The notes under the pieces are model-generated. The model was not told where the DNA came from and made no database searches. It saw only the letters and a list, made by a program, of their open reading frames with translations. From Streptomyces carpinensis (lineage in GTDB: Bacteria > Actinomycetota > Actinomycetes > Streptomycetales > Streptomycetaceae), in contig NZ_MUBM01000007.1 of the NCBI RefSeq assembly GCF_002154505.1, positions 1 through 64,000 of the forward strand: DNA of 64,000 nucleotides. Direction: 5' to 3'. Shown here piece by piece: positions 42,479 through 49,652 of the stretch. A program made the position numbers and the translations under genes. Positions within the stretch are counted from its first letter, which is position 1, and each line of letters starts with the position of its first letter.

Positions 42479-42509
42479 TTGACGAAGCTTGATCAACAGT
42501 GGGTATGGT
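42479..42509 (+). promoter_or_regulatory. Promoter of the lipoprotein gene
   Basis: TTGACG at 42479-42484, then GGTATG (17-bp spacer) or TATGGT (19-bp spacer) ending at 42509. It would give a leader of about 30 nt before the GTG at 42545. Confidence 0.45.
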
Positions 42510-42544
42510 GACACGCTCAAGGCGAGATTCGGGGGTACGGGCGC

Positions 42545-43081
42545 GTGAACCGACGACTGCCGGGATCGATGGCCTGCGGTGTCACGGCGGCGGTGATGCT
42601 GCTCGCGGCCTGCAGCGGTGCCGGCGGGGATCCCGGTGCTGATGCGACGCCCTCGGTGAGTGCTTCCCCTGGGAGGTCCGCTGCCGCCGTGTCCGTGAAG
42701 GTGGCGACCGCCGAAGAGGTCAAGTCCGCTGTGGAGGGCCGGATCTCGGCTCATGAGGAGCGCTTCGGTTCCGGTGCGAACTCACCCTGCTCAACCGCGT
42801 CGGCCGAGATGTTCACCCAGGACTGCGGCGCCGCGGCAAGGGCAACAGGGGCGGACGCATCGTTCTCCCTGACGCAGATCCGAGGCCGGGAAGGGTTCGC
42901 CACGCTGCGCTCGACCGCGCAGAGGATCCGGACCGCGGCGGTCGCATATCAGCACCTGGGTTGCGCGACGAACCCGGCGAAGGCGGCCATTCGCCAAGCG
43001 TGCCAGGAACCGGCGGCCGTCCTCGCCCAGGGTTTCTCCGACCTGCGCGACGGGGCCAACCTCGGCCTGGCCGGCAAGTAG
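42545..43081 (+). CDS. Putative secreted lipoprotein, unknown function
   Basis: 178 residues. A lipoprotein signal: basic NRRLPGSMACGV, a hydrophobic run and the lipobox LLAAC (Cys about residue 23), then a Gly/Ala/Ser linker. The mature part has four Cys (NSPCST, TQDCGA, LGCATN, RQACQE), probably two disulfides, in a helical domain with VKSAVEGRISAHEERFG. No enzyme motif. Start GTG 42545, preceded by GGGGG rather than a full ribosome binding site. A vegetative-like promoter lies upstream. Acts outside the membrane if lipidated. I do not recognise the family. Confidence 0.7.
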   Translation: MNRRLPGSMACGVTAAVMLLAACSGAGGDPGADATPSVSASPGRSAAAVSVKVATAEEVKSAVEGRISAHEERFGSGANSPCSTASAEMFTQDCGAAARATGADASFSLTQIRGREGFATLRSTAQRIRTAAVAYQHLGCATNPAKAAIRQACQEPAAVLAQGFSDLRDGANLGLAGK

Positions 43082-43173
43082 CCGAGCCGTTCCACCGAAA
43101 CGGCCGGGGAACTGTCCCCGGGCCGCATAGAGGCACCATCACAGCTACGACGATGCCGTGCCTCATGGTTTCC

Positions 43174-44064
43174 TCACCGGCTGATCTGACGCGGAACCGC
43201 CACCGCGACCAGCTTGTCCGGGTTGCGGATCGCGTAGATGCCGCTGATCCTTCCGTCGGTGATCTCGACCAGGAAGACGCCTTCCAGGTGGTCACCGCCG
43301 TGAACAACCATCGCGGGCGTGTGGTTGCAGTTGACCACCTCGATCCGCAGGTCCAGCCGCCTCATGCGGAAGACGTTGACGAGGACCGCGGCCACCTTCT
43401 CCGCACCCACCACCGGCCGGCGTGCCGCGGTGGTCTTGCCGCCGCTGTCGGCGGTCCAGGTGGCGTCCGGAGCGAGCAGCGAGAGCAGCCCCTCCAGGTC
43501 ACCGGTTGTCGCCGCGGTCATGAACTGCTCGGTGATCCGCACGGTCTTCGCCGCGTCGACGGCCTCGAAGCGCCTGCGCCGCGCCCGTACGTGCTCGCGG
43601 GCGCGGTGCGCCACCTGGCGCACCGTCACCACGGACTTGCCCACCGCGTCGGCGACGTCGTCGTAGCCGAAGCCGAACACCTCGCGCAGTACGAACACCG
43701 CGCGCTCATCGGGGGTGAGCGTTTCGAGCAGCACGAGCATCGCCATCGACACCGACTCGGCGAGCACCACATCGGCCGACGGGTCGTGCTCGTCGAGCAG
43801 CAGCGGTTCGGGCAGCCACGGGCCGATGTAGTCCTCGCGACGGCGCGCGCTCGCCCGCAGTGTGTTGAGCGCCTGACGGGTCACCAACTGTGCCAGGTAC
43901 GACTTGGTGTCCCGTACCGTCGCGAGGTCGACGTCGGCCCACCGTAGATAGCTGTCCTGCAGCACGTCGTCGGATTCGGTCGCCGAGCCGAGTATCTCGT
44001 AGACGATCGTGAACAGCAGCGGCCGCAACACAGTGAATCGCTCGGAGTGCTCGTCGGTGGTCAC
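43174..44064 (-). CDS. ECF41/SigJ-type RNA polymerase sigma factor
   Basis: 296 residues. Sigma region 2 (LLFTIVYEILGSATESDDVL, LVTRQALNTLRA) and region 4 (LTPDERAVFVLREVFGFGYD, VGKSVVTVRQVAHRAREHVR) are followed by a SnoaL-like C-terminal domain (about residues 180-296). The three ECF41 marks are present: GPWLPEP in the linker, DSGGK (usual DGGGK) and NPDKL at the end. In this family the C-terminal domain acts as a built-in regulator instead of a separate anti-sigma factor. Start GTG 44064 overlaps the stop of the upstream oxidoreductase (GTGA), matching the habit of ECF41 genes to sit beside an oxidoreductase-type partner that they transcribe. Confidence 0.9.
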   Translation of the reverse strand: MTTDEHSERFTVLRPLLFTIVYEILGSATESDDVLQDSYLRWADVDLATVRDTKSYLAQLVTRQALNTLRASARRREDYIGPWLPEPLLLDEHDPSADVVLAESVSMAMLVLLETLTPDERAVFVLREVFGFGYDDVADAVGKSVVTVRQVAHRAREHVRARRRRFEAVDAAKTVRITEQFMTAATTGDLEGLLSLLAPDATWTADSGGKTTAARRPVVGAEKVAAVLVNVFRMRRLDLRIEVVNCNHTPAMVVHGGDHLEGVFLVEITDGRISGIYAIRNPDKLVAVAVPRQISR

Positions 44065-45260
44065 GAAGACGTGACCTCGTGCGAGGCGGAGGCCGGCTGC
44101 TCGGGGCGCGGGCCGCCCTTGGGCCAGATGAAGGAACCCGGCCTGCGGGCCTCGCGGCGGATCTTCCAGACCGCGAACTTGCAGGTCACCTCCTTGATCC
44201 TCGCGCCCATCCGGCCGCCGACGTAGACGTTCACCGCGCTGTCGTCCTTGCGGGCGAGTTGGCGGACGGCGGCGCGCCGGCCGAGGCTGACGCACGACCC
44301 CGAGAAGGCCACGTCGATCACCGCCGGGTCGGTCCCCTCGATGCGACTCAGCACCGTGTCGGCGGCCTGCGCCCCGAGCGGCCCGGCGGCATAGCAACTC
44401 ATCCGCAGCGGCTGACCCGACGGTGCGGCGGCGTCGCCCGCCGCGACGACGCGGTCGTCGTCGACGCTGGTGAGCGTCTCGTCGGTGAGCAGCCGGCCGA
44501 GCGCGTCGGTGCGCAGCCCGCTCTCGGCCGCCAACTGCGGCACGCCGAAACCGGCCGTCCAGATGGTCAGTGCGCTCGGACGCACCGCACCATCGGCAAC
44601 ACCGTCGGCAAGGACGACCGCATCCGGCCGGACCTCGGTCACCACGGCCGCCTCGAGCACGGCGACACCGTGCCGGGACAGCCACTTGGCGACGGACCGA
44701 CGACCCGGGGCGCTCAGTGACGGCGCCAGGGTTCCGCCACACACCAGCGTGACCGTGCGTCCTTGCTCGGCCAGTTCGGCGGCCGTCTCGATCCCGGTCA
44801 ATCCGCCGCCGACCACGGTGACGGGAGCATCGAGGGGCAACTCGTCCAGCCTGGCGCGCAGCCGCCGCGCGGATTCGAATTCGGCGATCGGGAAGGCGAG
44901 TTCGGCCGCGCCGGCCACCGATGGCGGTGTCACTCCGGTGCTGCCGACCGCGTAGATGACGTAGTCGTAGTCCAGTGCGCGGCCCGAGGTCAGCCGCACC
45001 GTGCGGGCGACGGTGTCGATGCGCGTGGCGCTGTCGACAGCCAACCGGACACCCTCACCGAGCAGCGTGGCGTAGTCCACGGCGGCGTCACCGGTGCCGG
45101 CCACGAACTGGTGCAACCGGATTCGATCGACGAACTCAGGGCGGGGATTGACCAGCGTGATGTCGACATCGGCACGCGTTCGCAGACGGTTGGCCGCGAG
45201 TGTTCCGGCGTAACCACCGCCGAGGACCACGACCTTGCTGGGGTTGCTGTGTTCGCTCAT
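44061..45260 (-). CDS. NDH-2-like NAD(P)/FAD oxidoreductase, ECF41 partner
   Basis: 399 residues, pyridine nucleotide-disulfide oxidoreductase fold resembling type II NADH dehydrogenases. First FAD fold KVVVLGGGYAGTLAANRLRT, second NAD fold PVTVVGGGLTGIETAAELAE, and AAGDAAAPSGQPLRMSCYAA as the C-terminal FAD motif. The end (KIRREARRPGSFIWPKGGP) is polar, with no membrane anchor. It probably oxidises NAD(P)H with a quinone or a soluble acceptor. Start ATG 45260; the ribosome binding site is poor and an in-frame ATG at 45296 is an alternative. Stop overlaps the sigma factor start. A Crp-like site lies 45 bp upstream, so the pair may respond to cAMP-Crp. Confidence 0.85.
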   Translation of the reverse strand: MSEHSNPSKVVVLGGGYAGTLAANRLRTRADVDITLVNPRPEFVDRIRLHQFVAGTGDAAVDYATLLGEGVRLAVDSATRIDTVARTVRLTSGRALDYDYVIYAVGSTGVTPPSVAGAAELAFPIAEFESARRLRARLDELPLDAPVTVVGGGLTGIETAAELAEQGRTVTLVCGGTLAPSLSAPGRRSVAKWLSRHGVAVLEAAVVTEVRPDAVVLADGVADGAVRPSALTIWTAGFGVPQLAAESGLRTDALGRLLTDETLTSVDDDRVVAAGDAAAPSGQPLRMSCYAAGPLGAQAADTVLSRIEGTDPAVIDVAFSGSCVSLGRRAAVRQLARKDDSAVNVYVGGRMGARIKEVTCKFAVWKIRREARRPGSFIWPKGGPRPEQPASASHEVTSS

Positions 45261-45304
45261 GCCCTCAAGACACCGCGGAACGCCGAGACGTGACATGCTG
45301 CGAT

Positions 45305-45318
45305 GTGACGCACGTCAC
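45305..45318. promoter_or_regulatory. Crp-like binding site
   Basis: GTGACGCACGTCAC, a perfect 6-bp-arm inverted repeat matching the pattern GTG-N6-GNCAC described for Streptomyces Crp and GTGA-N6-TCAC in general. Located 45 bp upstream of the oxidoreductase-sigma factor unit. Confidence 0.5.
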
Positions 45319-45468
45319 TCCATTCGAGAACGCGAAAAAGCGCCTCCGAGGCCGGCGCTCGTCTGCGGCCGGCACCGGGGGCCGTCATGGCCGGGGTGGG
45401 TCGGCGGGCGTTGTCTCTGGTCGGGCCCGCAGGGCCGGTGGCAGGACGAAAAGCGCCCGCCACTGGAT

Positions 45469-45717
45469 TCATGCAAGCATCCCCACCAGCAGTGCCACGA
45501 TCACGGTGAGCGCGGCGACCGGTGCCATGACCACCCGCAGTCGCCCCCACCGCCCGACTGTGTCAAGGTCTGGATCCGCAGGTGGAAGCCCTTGCCGGCG
45601 CGGCAGAGGCGACAGTGCACGGCTCCGGCGGTCATCTCCGTCCGCGGCATCCAGCCAGTAGGCACCGGTCAGCCGGGCGTAGATCACTCCGGAGGTCTCA
45701 TCCTTCACAGTAGCCAC
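45469..45717 (-). CDS. Small membrane-anchored protein, unknown
   Basis: 82 residues. An N-terminal soluble part (KDETSGVIYARLTGAYWLDA) with acidic and Arg-rich stretches ends in one hydrophobic segment, VVMAPVAALTVIVALLVGML, so it is probably tail-anchored in the membrane. I recognise no family. Start GTG 45717 has no ribosome binding site; GTG 45708 is equally possible. It sits alone between the oxidoreductase promoter and the STAS gene. Coding status is likely but not certain. Confidence 0.5.
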   Translation of the reverse strand: MATVKDETSGVIYARLTGAYWLDAADGDDRRSRALSPLPRRQGLPPADPDLDTVGRWGRLRVVMAPVAALTVIVALLVGMLA

Positions 45718-45832
45718 AAAGGGTCAACGAGGAAACACACTGGGTGGCCACCGCGGGAAGTCATCTTGTGATCCCCCCGCCACAGGATCGAGACCGGCCG
45801 GCCCGGCCGGAGCAGCCGACTTCCATCACGGC

Positions 45833-46243
45833 CTACGAGCGTGCGAGGCGACGCGGCCAGGACTCCAGACCGCAGCCCGACGGAGCGCGTCGCGTTGCCT
45901 CCTCCGGCGCGTCGTAGAACCTGTAGACCTCGTGCCAGCCACAGACCCGGAAAACCCTCAGCAGCCTGTCGTCGGCGCACACGAAGCGCAGCGAACCCTG
46001 GTGGTCCTGAAGTCGTTTGGTGACGGCCACGATCATGCCCAGTCCCATCGAGTCCAGGAGGGGTACAGCACACAGATCCAGGACGAAGTGGCGATGTCCC
46101 TCGTCGAGAAGCTCTGCCACTGCCTTGCGGATCATGGGCGAGGTGTGGATGTCGACCTCACCGTCGACATGGAGAACGGTCCAGCCGTTCATGACGTCGC
46201 AGCTGACGACCATGCAAGGGTCTTCGATGATGTTCATCGGCAT
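45833..46243 (-). CDS. STAS-domain anti-sigma factor antagonist
   Basis: 136 residues, SpoIIAA/RsbV-type. The STAS domain covers about residues 8-110: CDVMNGWTVLHVDGEVDIHT, HFVLDLCAVPLLDSMGLGMI. The Ser of LLDSMGLG is the phosphorylated residue when a cognate kinase acts. The C-terminal tail is Arg-rich. Start ATG 46243 is preferred, as GAGGG lies six bases upstream; ATG 46249 and 46237 are alternatives. No anti-sigma kinase or sigma factor gene is adjacent, so its partners are elsewhere. Streptomyces carry many such orphan antagonists in stress and sporulation control. Confidence 0.88.
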   Translation of the reverse strand: MPMNIIEDPCMVVSCDVMNGWTVLHVDGEVDIHTSPMIRKAVAELLDEGHRHFVLDLCAVPLLDSMGLGMIVAVTKRLQDHQGSLRFVCADDRLLRVFRVCGWHEVYRFYDAPEEATRRAPSGCGLESWPRRLARS

Positions 46244-46520
46244 TGCCATCCCTCTTCACATCCGCGGATGGCGCCCGCCTCGCTGACCGCGGGGCCGGCC
46301 TGTAGATGCCAGCGTGTCTGCGAAGGCGGGGGATGTCCATCGGGTCCGTCACCCATGGCCGGGATGAGCGGCGCGTCAGTGACAGGCGCCTCTACACGGT
46401 GTTCCCGTCCGAAGATGGATGCTGGTCCCTATAGGCGTCCTGCGTTCAGCAGATGAGTATGGGACGGGTGGAACGCAGGGGCCGCCCGTCGTTCGATCCT
46501 GGCCCGTCGGCGCCGTCCTG

Positions 46521-46898
46521 TCAGGTGGCGGTGGGCCAGGACCGCAGCAGGGCGGCAATCTTCCCGGCGGTGCAGGCGGGGTCGAGGAGCAGGTCCTTGA
46601 GGGCGATGGCATCCTCGCGAGCGGGCTTGACCGGAGTCCCGACGGCTTCGAGGTACATCACCCCGCAGGCGGCGGCGACGGCCAGGTTGGAGCGTTCCAG
46701 CCAGCGGCAGCGGCCCAGCGTGTGCACCAGGGCGGCAGCTTTGGCGTAGGGGCCGTCGTAGATGGGCTGCTCGAACAGGTCGGCCCGGTGGCGGGCTACC
46801 GCCGACACGGGAACACCGTAGTCGTCAGGGGCCGGATCGTTCGCCCCCGCAGCTTCGGCGACCTGCAGGATCCACGCAACGTCGATGTGCAGGTTCAT
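46521..46898 (-). CDS. Fic/Doc-like toxin of a toxin-antitoxin pair
   Basis: 125 residues, helical, of the actinobacterial Fic-like toxin group. NLHIDVAWILQVAEAAG opens it; the core is AKAAALVHTLGRCRWLERSN followed by LAVAAACGVMYLEAVG. The usual Doc or Fic catalytic string HPFxxGN is not present: HTLGRCRWLERSN stands in its place, as in other members of this group I recall, so any enzymatic activity may differ from AMP or phosphate transfer. ATG 46898 overlaps the antitoxin stop by one base (TGATG), so the two are coupled. The palindrome upstream of the antitoxin gene probably controls both. Confidence 0.75.
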   Translation of the reverse strand: MNLHIDVAWILQVAEAAGANDPAPDDYGVPVSAVARHRADLFEQPIYDGPYAKAAALVHTLGRCRWLERSNLAVAAACGVMYLEAVGTPVKPAREDAIALKDLLLDPACTAGKIAALLRSWPTAT

Positions 46899-47137
46899 CA
46901 GGCCGCGCGCCCTCCCCGGGGCGCCTGCTGGGCCTCCTCGGCCTCGTCGAAGACCGCCTGGTGTTCGGCCAGGAAGCGGGCGGCCGCGTCCACCGCACGG
47001 GCGCGCAGGCCGCTGGCGTCGTCCTGTACGAGCCGGGCGAGGTAGTCCCCGATGCTCAACCCCAGGTCGGCGGCGCGCTTCTTCGCGAGTTCCGCGACGT
47101 CCTCGTCCACGCGCGCGCCCAGTTGTGTCTTCGCCAT
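46898..47137 (-). CDS. Antitoxin of the Fic/Doc-like pair
   Basis: 79 residues. Starts TQLGARVDEDVAELAKKRAA followed by DLGLSIGDYLARLVQDDASG, a ribbon-helix-helix type DNA-binding and dimerisation segment; the C-terminal part (RAVDAAARFLAEHQAVFDEA) is a helix that should wrap the toxin. Start ATG 47137. It lies directly upstream of the toxin (TGATG overlap) and 9 bp after a perfect 16-bp palindrome, the classical place for autorepression by the antitoxin-toxin complex. Confidence 0.8.
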   Translation of the reverse strand: MAKTQLGARVDEDVAELAKKRAADLGLSIGDYLARLVQDDASGLRARAVDAAARFLAEHQAVFDEAEEAQQAPRGGRAA

Positions 47138-47145
47138 ACCCGCAT

Positions 47146-47161
47146 GGTAACAGCTGTTACC
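47146..47161. promoter_or_regulatory. Toxin-antitoxin operator
   Basis: Perfect 16-bp palindrome GGTAACAGCTGTTACC, ending 9 bp before the antitoxin start codon. Likely covers the promoter and binds the RHH antitoxin. Confidence 0.75.
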
Positions 47162-47279
47162 ACGATGTGCCCGGGCCGGATTCCCTTCGTGGGGACCGGG
47201 CTCGCCGTTGCCGACCTTGTCGTCCGAGCGCGGTCCTCTTCGCGGTTTGAGCCCCCGGGCGTGCGGCGACGGTCGGCGG

Positions 47280-47813
47280 TCAGCGGTCGGCCCGCTGGTC
47301 GATGCCGGCGTCGTCGGGAGAGCCCGGGGCGTCGAGGACGGAGGTCTCCACCTCCCCGACGCCCCACCCGTACGCCAGCTTGTGCACCTCCAGCACAAAG
47401 AAGGACTCCGTGGCGACGATCCCGTCGATCAGATGAAGGCGCCGCGTCATCAGGTCGGTGAAGTGCGCGGTGTCCCGGCAGATCACCTCGGCCATGATGT
47501 CGAATCCGCCCGCCGTCATGATGACGTACGCGGTCTCGGGAAGCTCCCGCAGCGCCCGGCAGACCGACGGGGCGGTACCAGGCCGTACCCGGATGCCGAT
47601 CATCGCGAGCCGGTCGAACCCGATGGTCAGCGGGTTGGCGATGCCGACGACTTGCAGGATCCCGGCGTCCTTCAGCCGCTGCACCCGGTAGCGCACGGAG
47701 GACGCCGGGATGCCCACATCCGAGGCGATCAGGCTGTAGGCGCGTCGTCCGTCGGCCTGCAGGATGGCGATGATGCGCCGGTCGATGGCGTCGAGCGGGC
47801 TCGGGGAGGACAT
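47280..47813 (-). CDS. Lrp/AsnC family transcriptional regulator
   Basis: 177 residues. The N-terminal HTH is at residues 8-55 (LDAIDRRIIAILQADGRRAY, ASDVGIPASSVRYRVQRLKD) and the RAM effector domain follows (MIGIRVRPGTAPSVCRALRE, TAGGFDIMAEVICRDTAHFT). The 20-residue tail is acidic. Start ATG 47813. It lies 130 bp downstream of an aldehyde dehydrogenase on the same strand, and the divergent promoter in front of that gene contains an Lrp-like palindrome. Probably senses an amino acid or amine and controls the adjacent amine-use genes. Confidence 0.88.
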   Translation of the reverse strand: MSSPSPLDAIDRRIIAILQADGRRAYSLIASDVGIPASSVRYRVQRLKDAGILQVVGIANPLTIGFDRLAMIGIRVRPGTAPSVCRALRELPETAYVIMTAGGFDIMAEVICRDTAHFTDLMTRRLHLIDGIVATESFFVLEVHKLAYGWGVGEVETSVLDAPGSPDDAGIDQRADR

Positions 47814-47943
47814 ACGGCTGCTCCGGAGGTCGCGACCAAGATGTGGACCGGGCCGGTGGCAGTCCCCTCGGCACGGGGACGGCCACCGGGTCCGCCGGTC
47901 CAGGGTACGGAGCCCCGCGGAGCGGGCCAGTCACCAGCCAGGA

Positions 47944-49380
47944 TCAGAGGCTCATGACGCCCGTACGGAGATCGGACATGTCGAGCAGCGTGTGCTTGCC
48001 GCCGATCCGGCCCCAGCCGGTGCCGCGGTTGCCCGCACCGCCGAACGGCATGTTGACGTCCCAGAAGCAGGTGCTGTCGTTGACGACGACCTGACCGACG
48101 GCCAACTCCTCGACGAATCGGTGGGCGGAGGCCATGCTCTGGGTGAAAACCGCGCCCTGGAGGCCGAGTCTGTCGTCGTTGGCGATCCGCAGCAGTTCGT
48201 CGTCGCTGCCGCCGGTGATGACCGGGACAACCGGGCCGAAGGACTCCTCGCGGGAGAGCAGGCTGTCCTCGGGCACATCGTCCACCACGGTGAACTCGTA
48301 GTAGAGATCGGTCGGTTGGCCCGGGTGGCGCTGCCCGCCGAGCAGGATCCGCGCGCCACGCTCCCGCGCGTCCGCCATGTGCCGGTCCATCTTGGCCGCG
48401 ACACCCTCGTTGTTGAGCGGTCCGAGGTTCGTCGCCGCGTCGAACGGGTCGCCGAGAACGACGTCCTCGGCGGCGCGGAGCACGGCCTCGACGAAGCCGT
48501 CGTGCGCGTCGGCGTGCACGACCACCCGCTCGGTGGCACAGCACACCTGCCCGGAGCACAGGTACGCGCCGTACACCGCGGCGCGGGCCGCCGCGTCCAG
48601 ATCGGCGTCGGCGAGCACCACCAGCGGCCCGTTGCCCGAGCACTCCATGAGGGAGCGCTTGAGCCCGGCGGCGGCCGCTACCTTCGCGCCGGTCGCAGAG
48701 GAGCCGATGAAACCGATGGCGTCCACACCGGGGTGGCGCACCAGCATGTCCCCGGCCGCACCCTCGCCGGGCAGGACGTTCACCAGGCCCACCGGTACCC
48801 CTGCCTCGACGATCGCCTCCATGGCCTTCAGCACGGTCAGCGGGGTGTTCGCCGGCGGCTTGATGACGTGCGCGTTGCCGGTTGCCAGACCGGGCGCGAC
48901 GAACTCGGCGAACATCAGCAGCGGGAAGTTCCAGGGCGTGATGATGCCCCAGGTGCCGACCGGTCGGTAGAAGGTCCACATCCGCTTGGTGCTGTCCGTG
49001 GACGGCATCGTCTCACCGTGCAGCCGTACCGCGTCCTCGGCGTGCAGATGGAACAGCTGCGCCGCCTCCTCGACGTCGGCGACCGACTCGGCGAGCGGCT
49101 TGCCCTGCTCCAGCGTCTGCAGACGGGCCAGTTCCTCCACCCGGCCGGACAGCGCGTCGCCGACACGGTGACAGATCTCCGCCCGCTTCCAGACGTTGAC
49201 CCTGGCCCAGGCCTGCTGCGCCTCGTTCGCGGCCTTCACGGCGATGTCCAGGTCCGAGGCGGAGGGGAGAGGGATGGTGCCGATGCGCGCGCCGGTCACC
49301 GGGCTGATGACGTCGTAGGTCTCGGTACCGGTGCTGTCGGCGTATTCGCCGTTGACGAAGAACGGGTGCACGGCAGACAT
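47944..49380 (-). CDS. Aldehyde dehydrogenase, amine-catabolism type
   Basis: 478 residues, full ALDH. PWNFPLLMFAEFVAPGLATG holds the oxyanion Asn region; CSGQVCCATERV has the catalytic Cys (C280); ESFGPVVPVI lies near the end. The general-base block reads MECSGNGPLVVL, with E in the usual place but Cys-Ser in place of Gly-Gly or Leu-Gly. Start ATG 49380 with AAGGG six bases upstream. Divergent from an APC permease and near a Tat-exported amine oxidase, it probably oxidises the aminoaldehyde made from an imported or extracellularly oxidised amine. Candidates are aminobutanal, aminopentanal or succinate semialdehyde. Confidence 0.9.
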   Translation of the reverse strand: MSAVHPFFVNGEYADSTGTETYDVISPVTGARIGTIPLPSASDLDIAVKAANEAQQAWARVNVWKRAEICHRVGDALSGRVEELARLQTLEQGKPLAESVADVEEAAQLFHLHAEDAVRLHGETMPSTDSTKRMWTFYRPVGTWGIITPWNFPLLMFAEFVAPGLATGNAHVIKPPANTPLTVLKAMEAIVEAGVPVGLVNVLPGEGAAGDMLVRHPGVDAIGFIGSSATGAKVAAAAGLKRSLMECSGNGPLVVLADADLDAAARAAVYGAYLCSGQVCCATERVVVHADAHDGFVEAVLRAAEDVVLGDPFDAATNLGPLNNEGVAAKMDRHMADARERGARILLGGQRHPGQPTDLYYEFTVVDDVPEDSLLSREESFGPVVPVITGGSDDELLRIANDDRLGLQGAVFTQSMASAHRFVEELAVGQVVVNDSTCFWDVNMPFGGAGNRGTGWGRIGGKHTLLDMSDLRTGVMSL

Positions 49381-49495
49381 GGAGAGCCCTTCTGGTCGTA
49401 ACGGGGAGAGCGCAGAGGGGGGTGCTGACCACACCATCGGGTGGCAATGAAAGGCTGTCAATAGGACGGAACCCGCAATTCGAGGCCCAGTTGAT

Positions 49496-49508
49496 TGCTG
49501 AATCAGCA
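49496..49508. promoter_or_regulatory. Lrp-type palindrome
   Basis: TGCTGA-A-TCAGCA, perfect 6-bp arms, between the divergent ALDH and permease genes and 11 bp before the permease -35 box. It resembles Lrp/AsnC half-sites; the Lrp gene next to the ALDH is the probable binder. Confidence 0.5.
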
Positions 49509-49519
49509 GGCACAAGCCA

Positions 49520-49549
49520 TTGACACTGCGAAATCGGTGGGCCTACGGT
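49520..49549 (+). promoter_or_regulatory. Promoter of the permease-amine oxidase unit
   Basis: TTGACA at 49520-49525 and CTACGG or TACGGT at 49543-49549 (17-18 bp spacer). It would give a leader of about 100 nt. Confidence 0.6.
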
Positions 49550-49652
49550 GCGTGGCTCATGGGCCCGGCTCTGCCGCGGGCACACCTCCTCGTTCTCCCT
49601 TCCCGGCTCTTCCCTTCCGGCTTCGTCATCGCTCGCCGTCCGAAGGAGACCC

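Noticed and set aside
41469..42482. 337-codon plus-strand frame overlapping the MBL gene
   Set aside because: Arg/Pro-rich frame shift of the hydrolase; the zinc motif lies only in the other frame.
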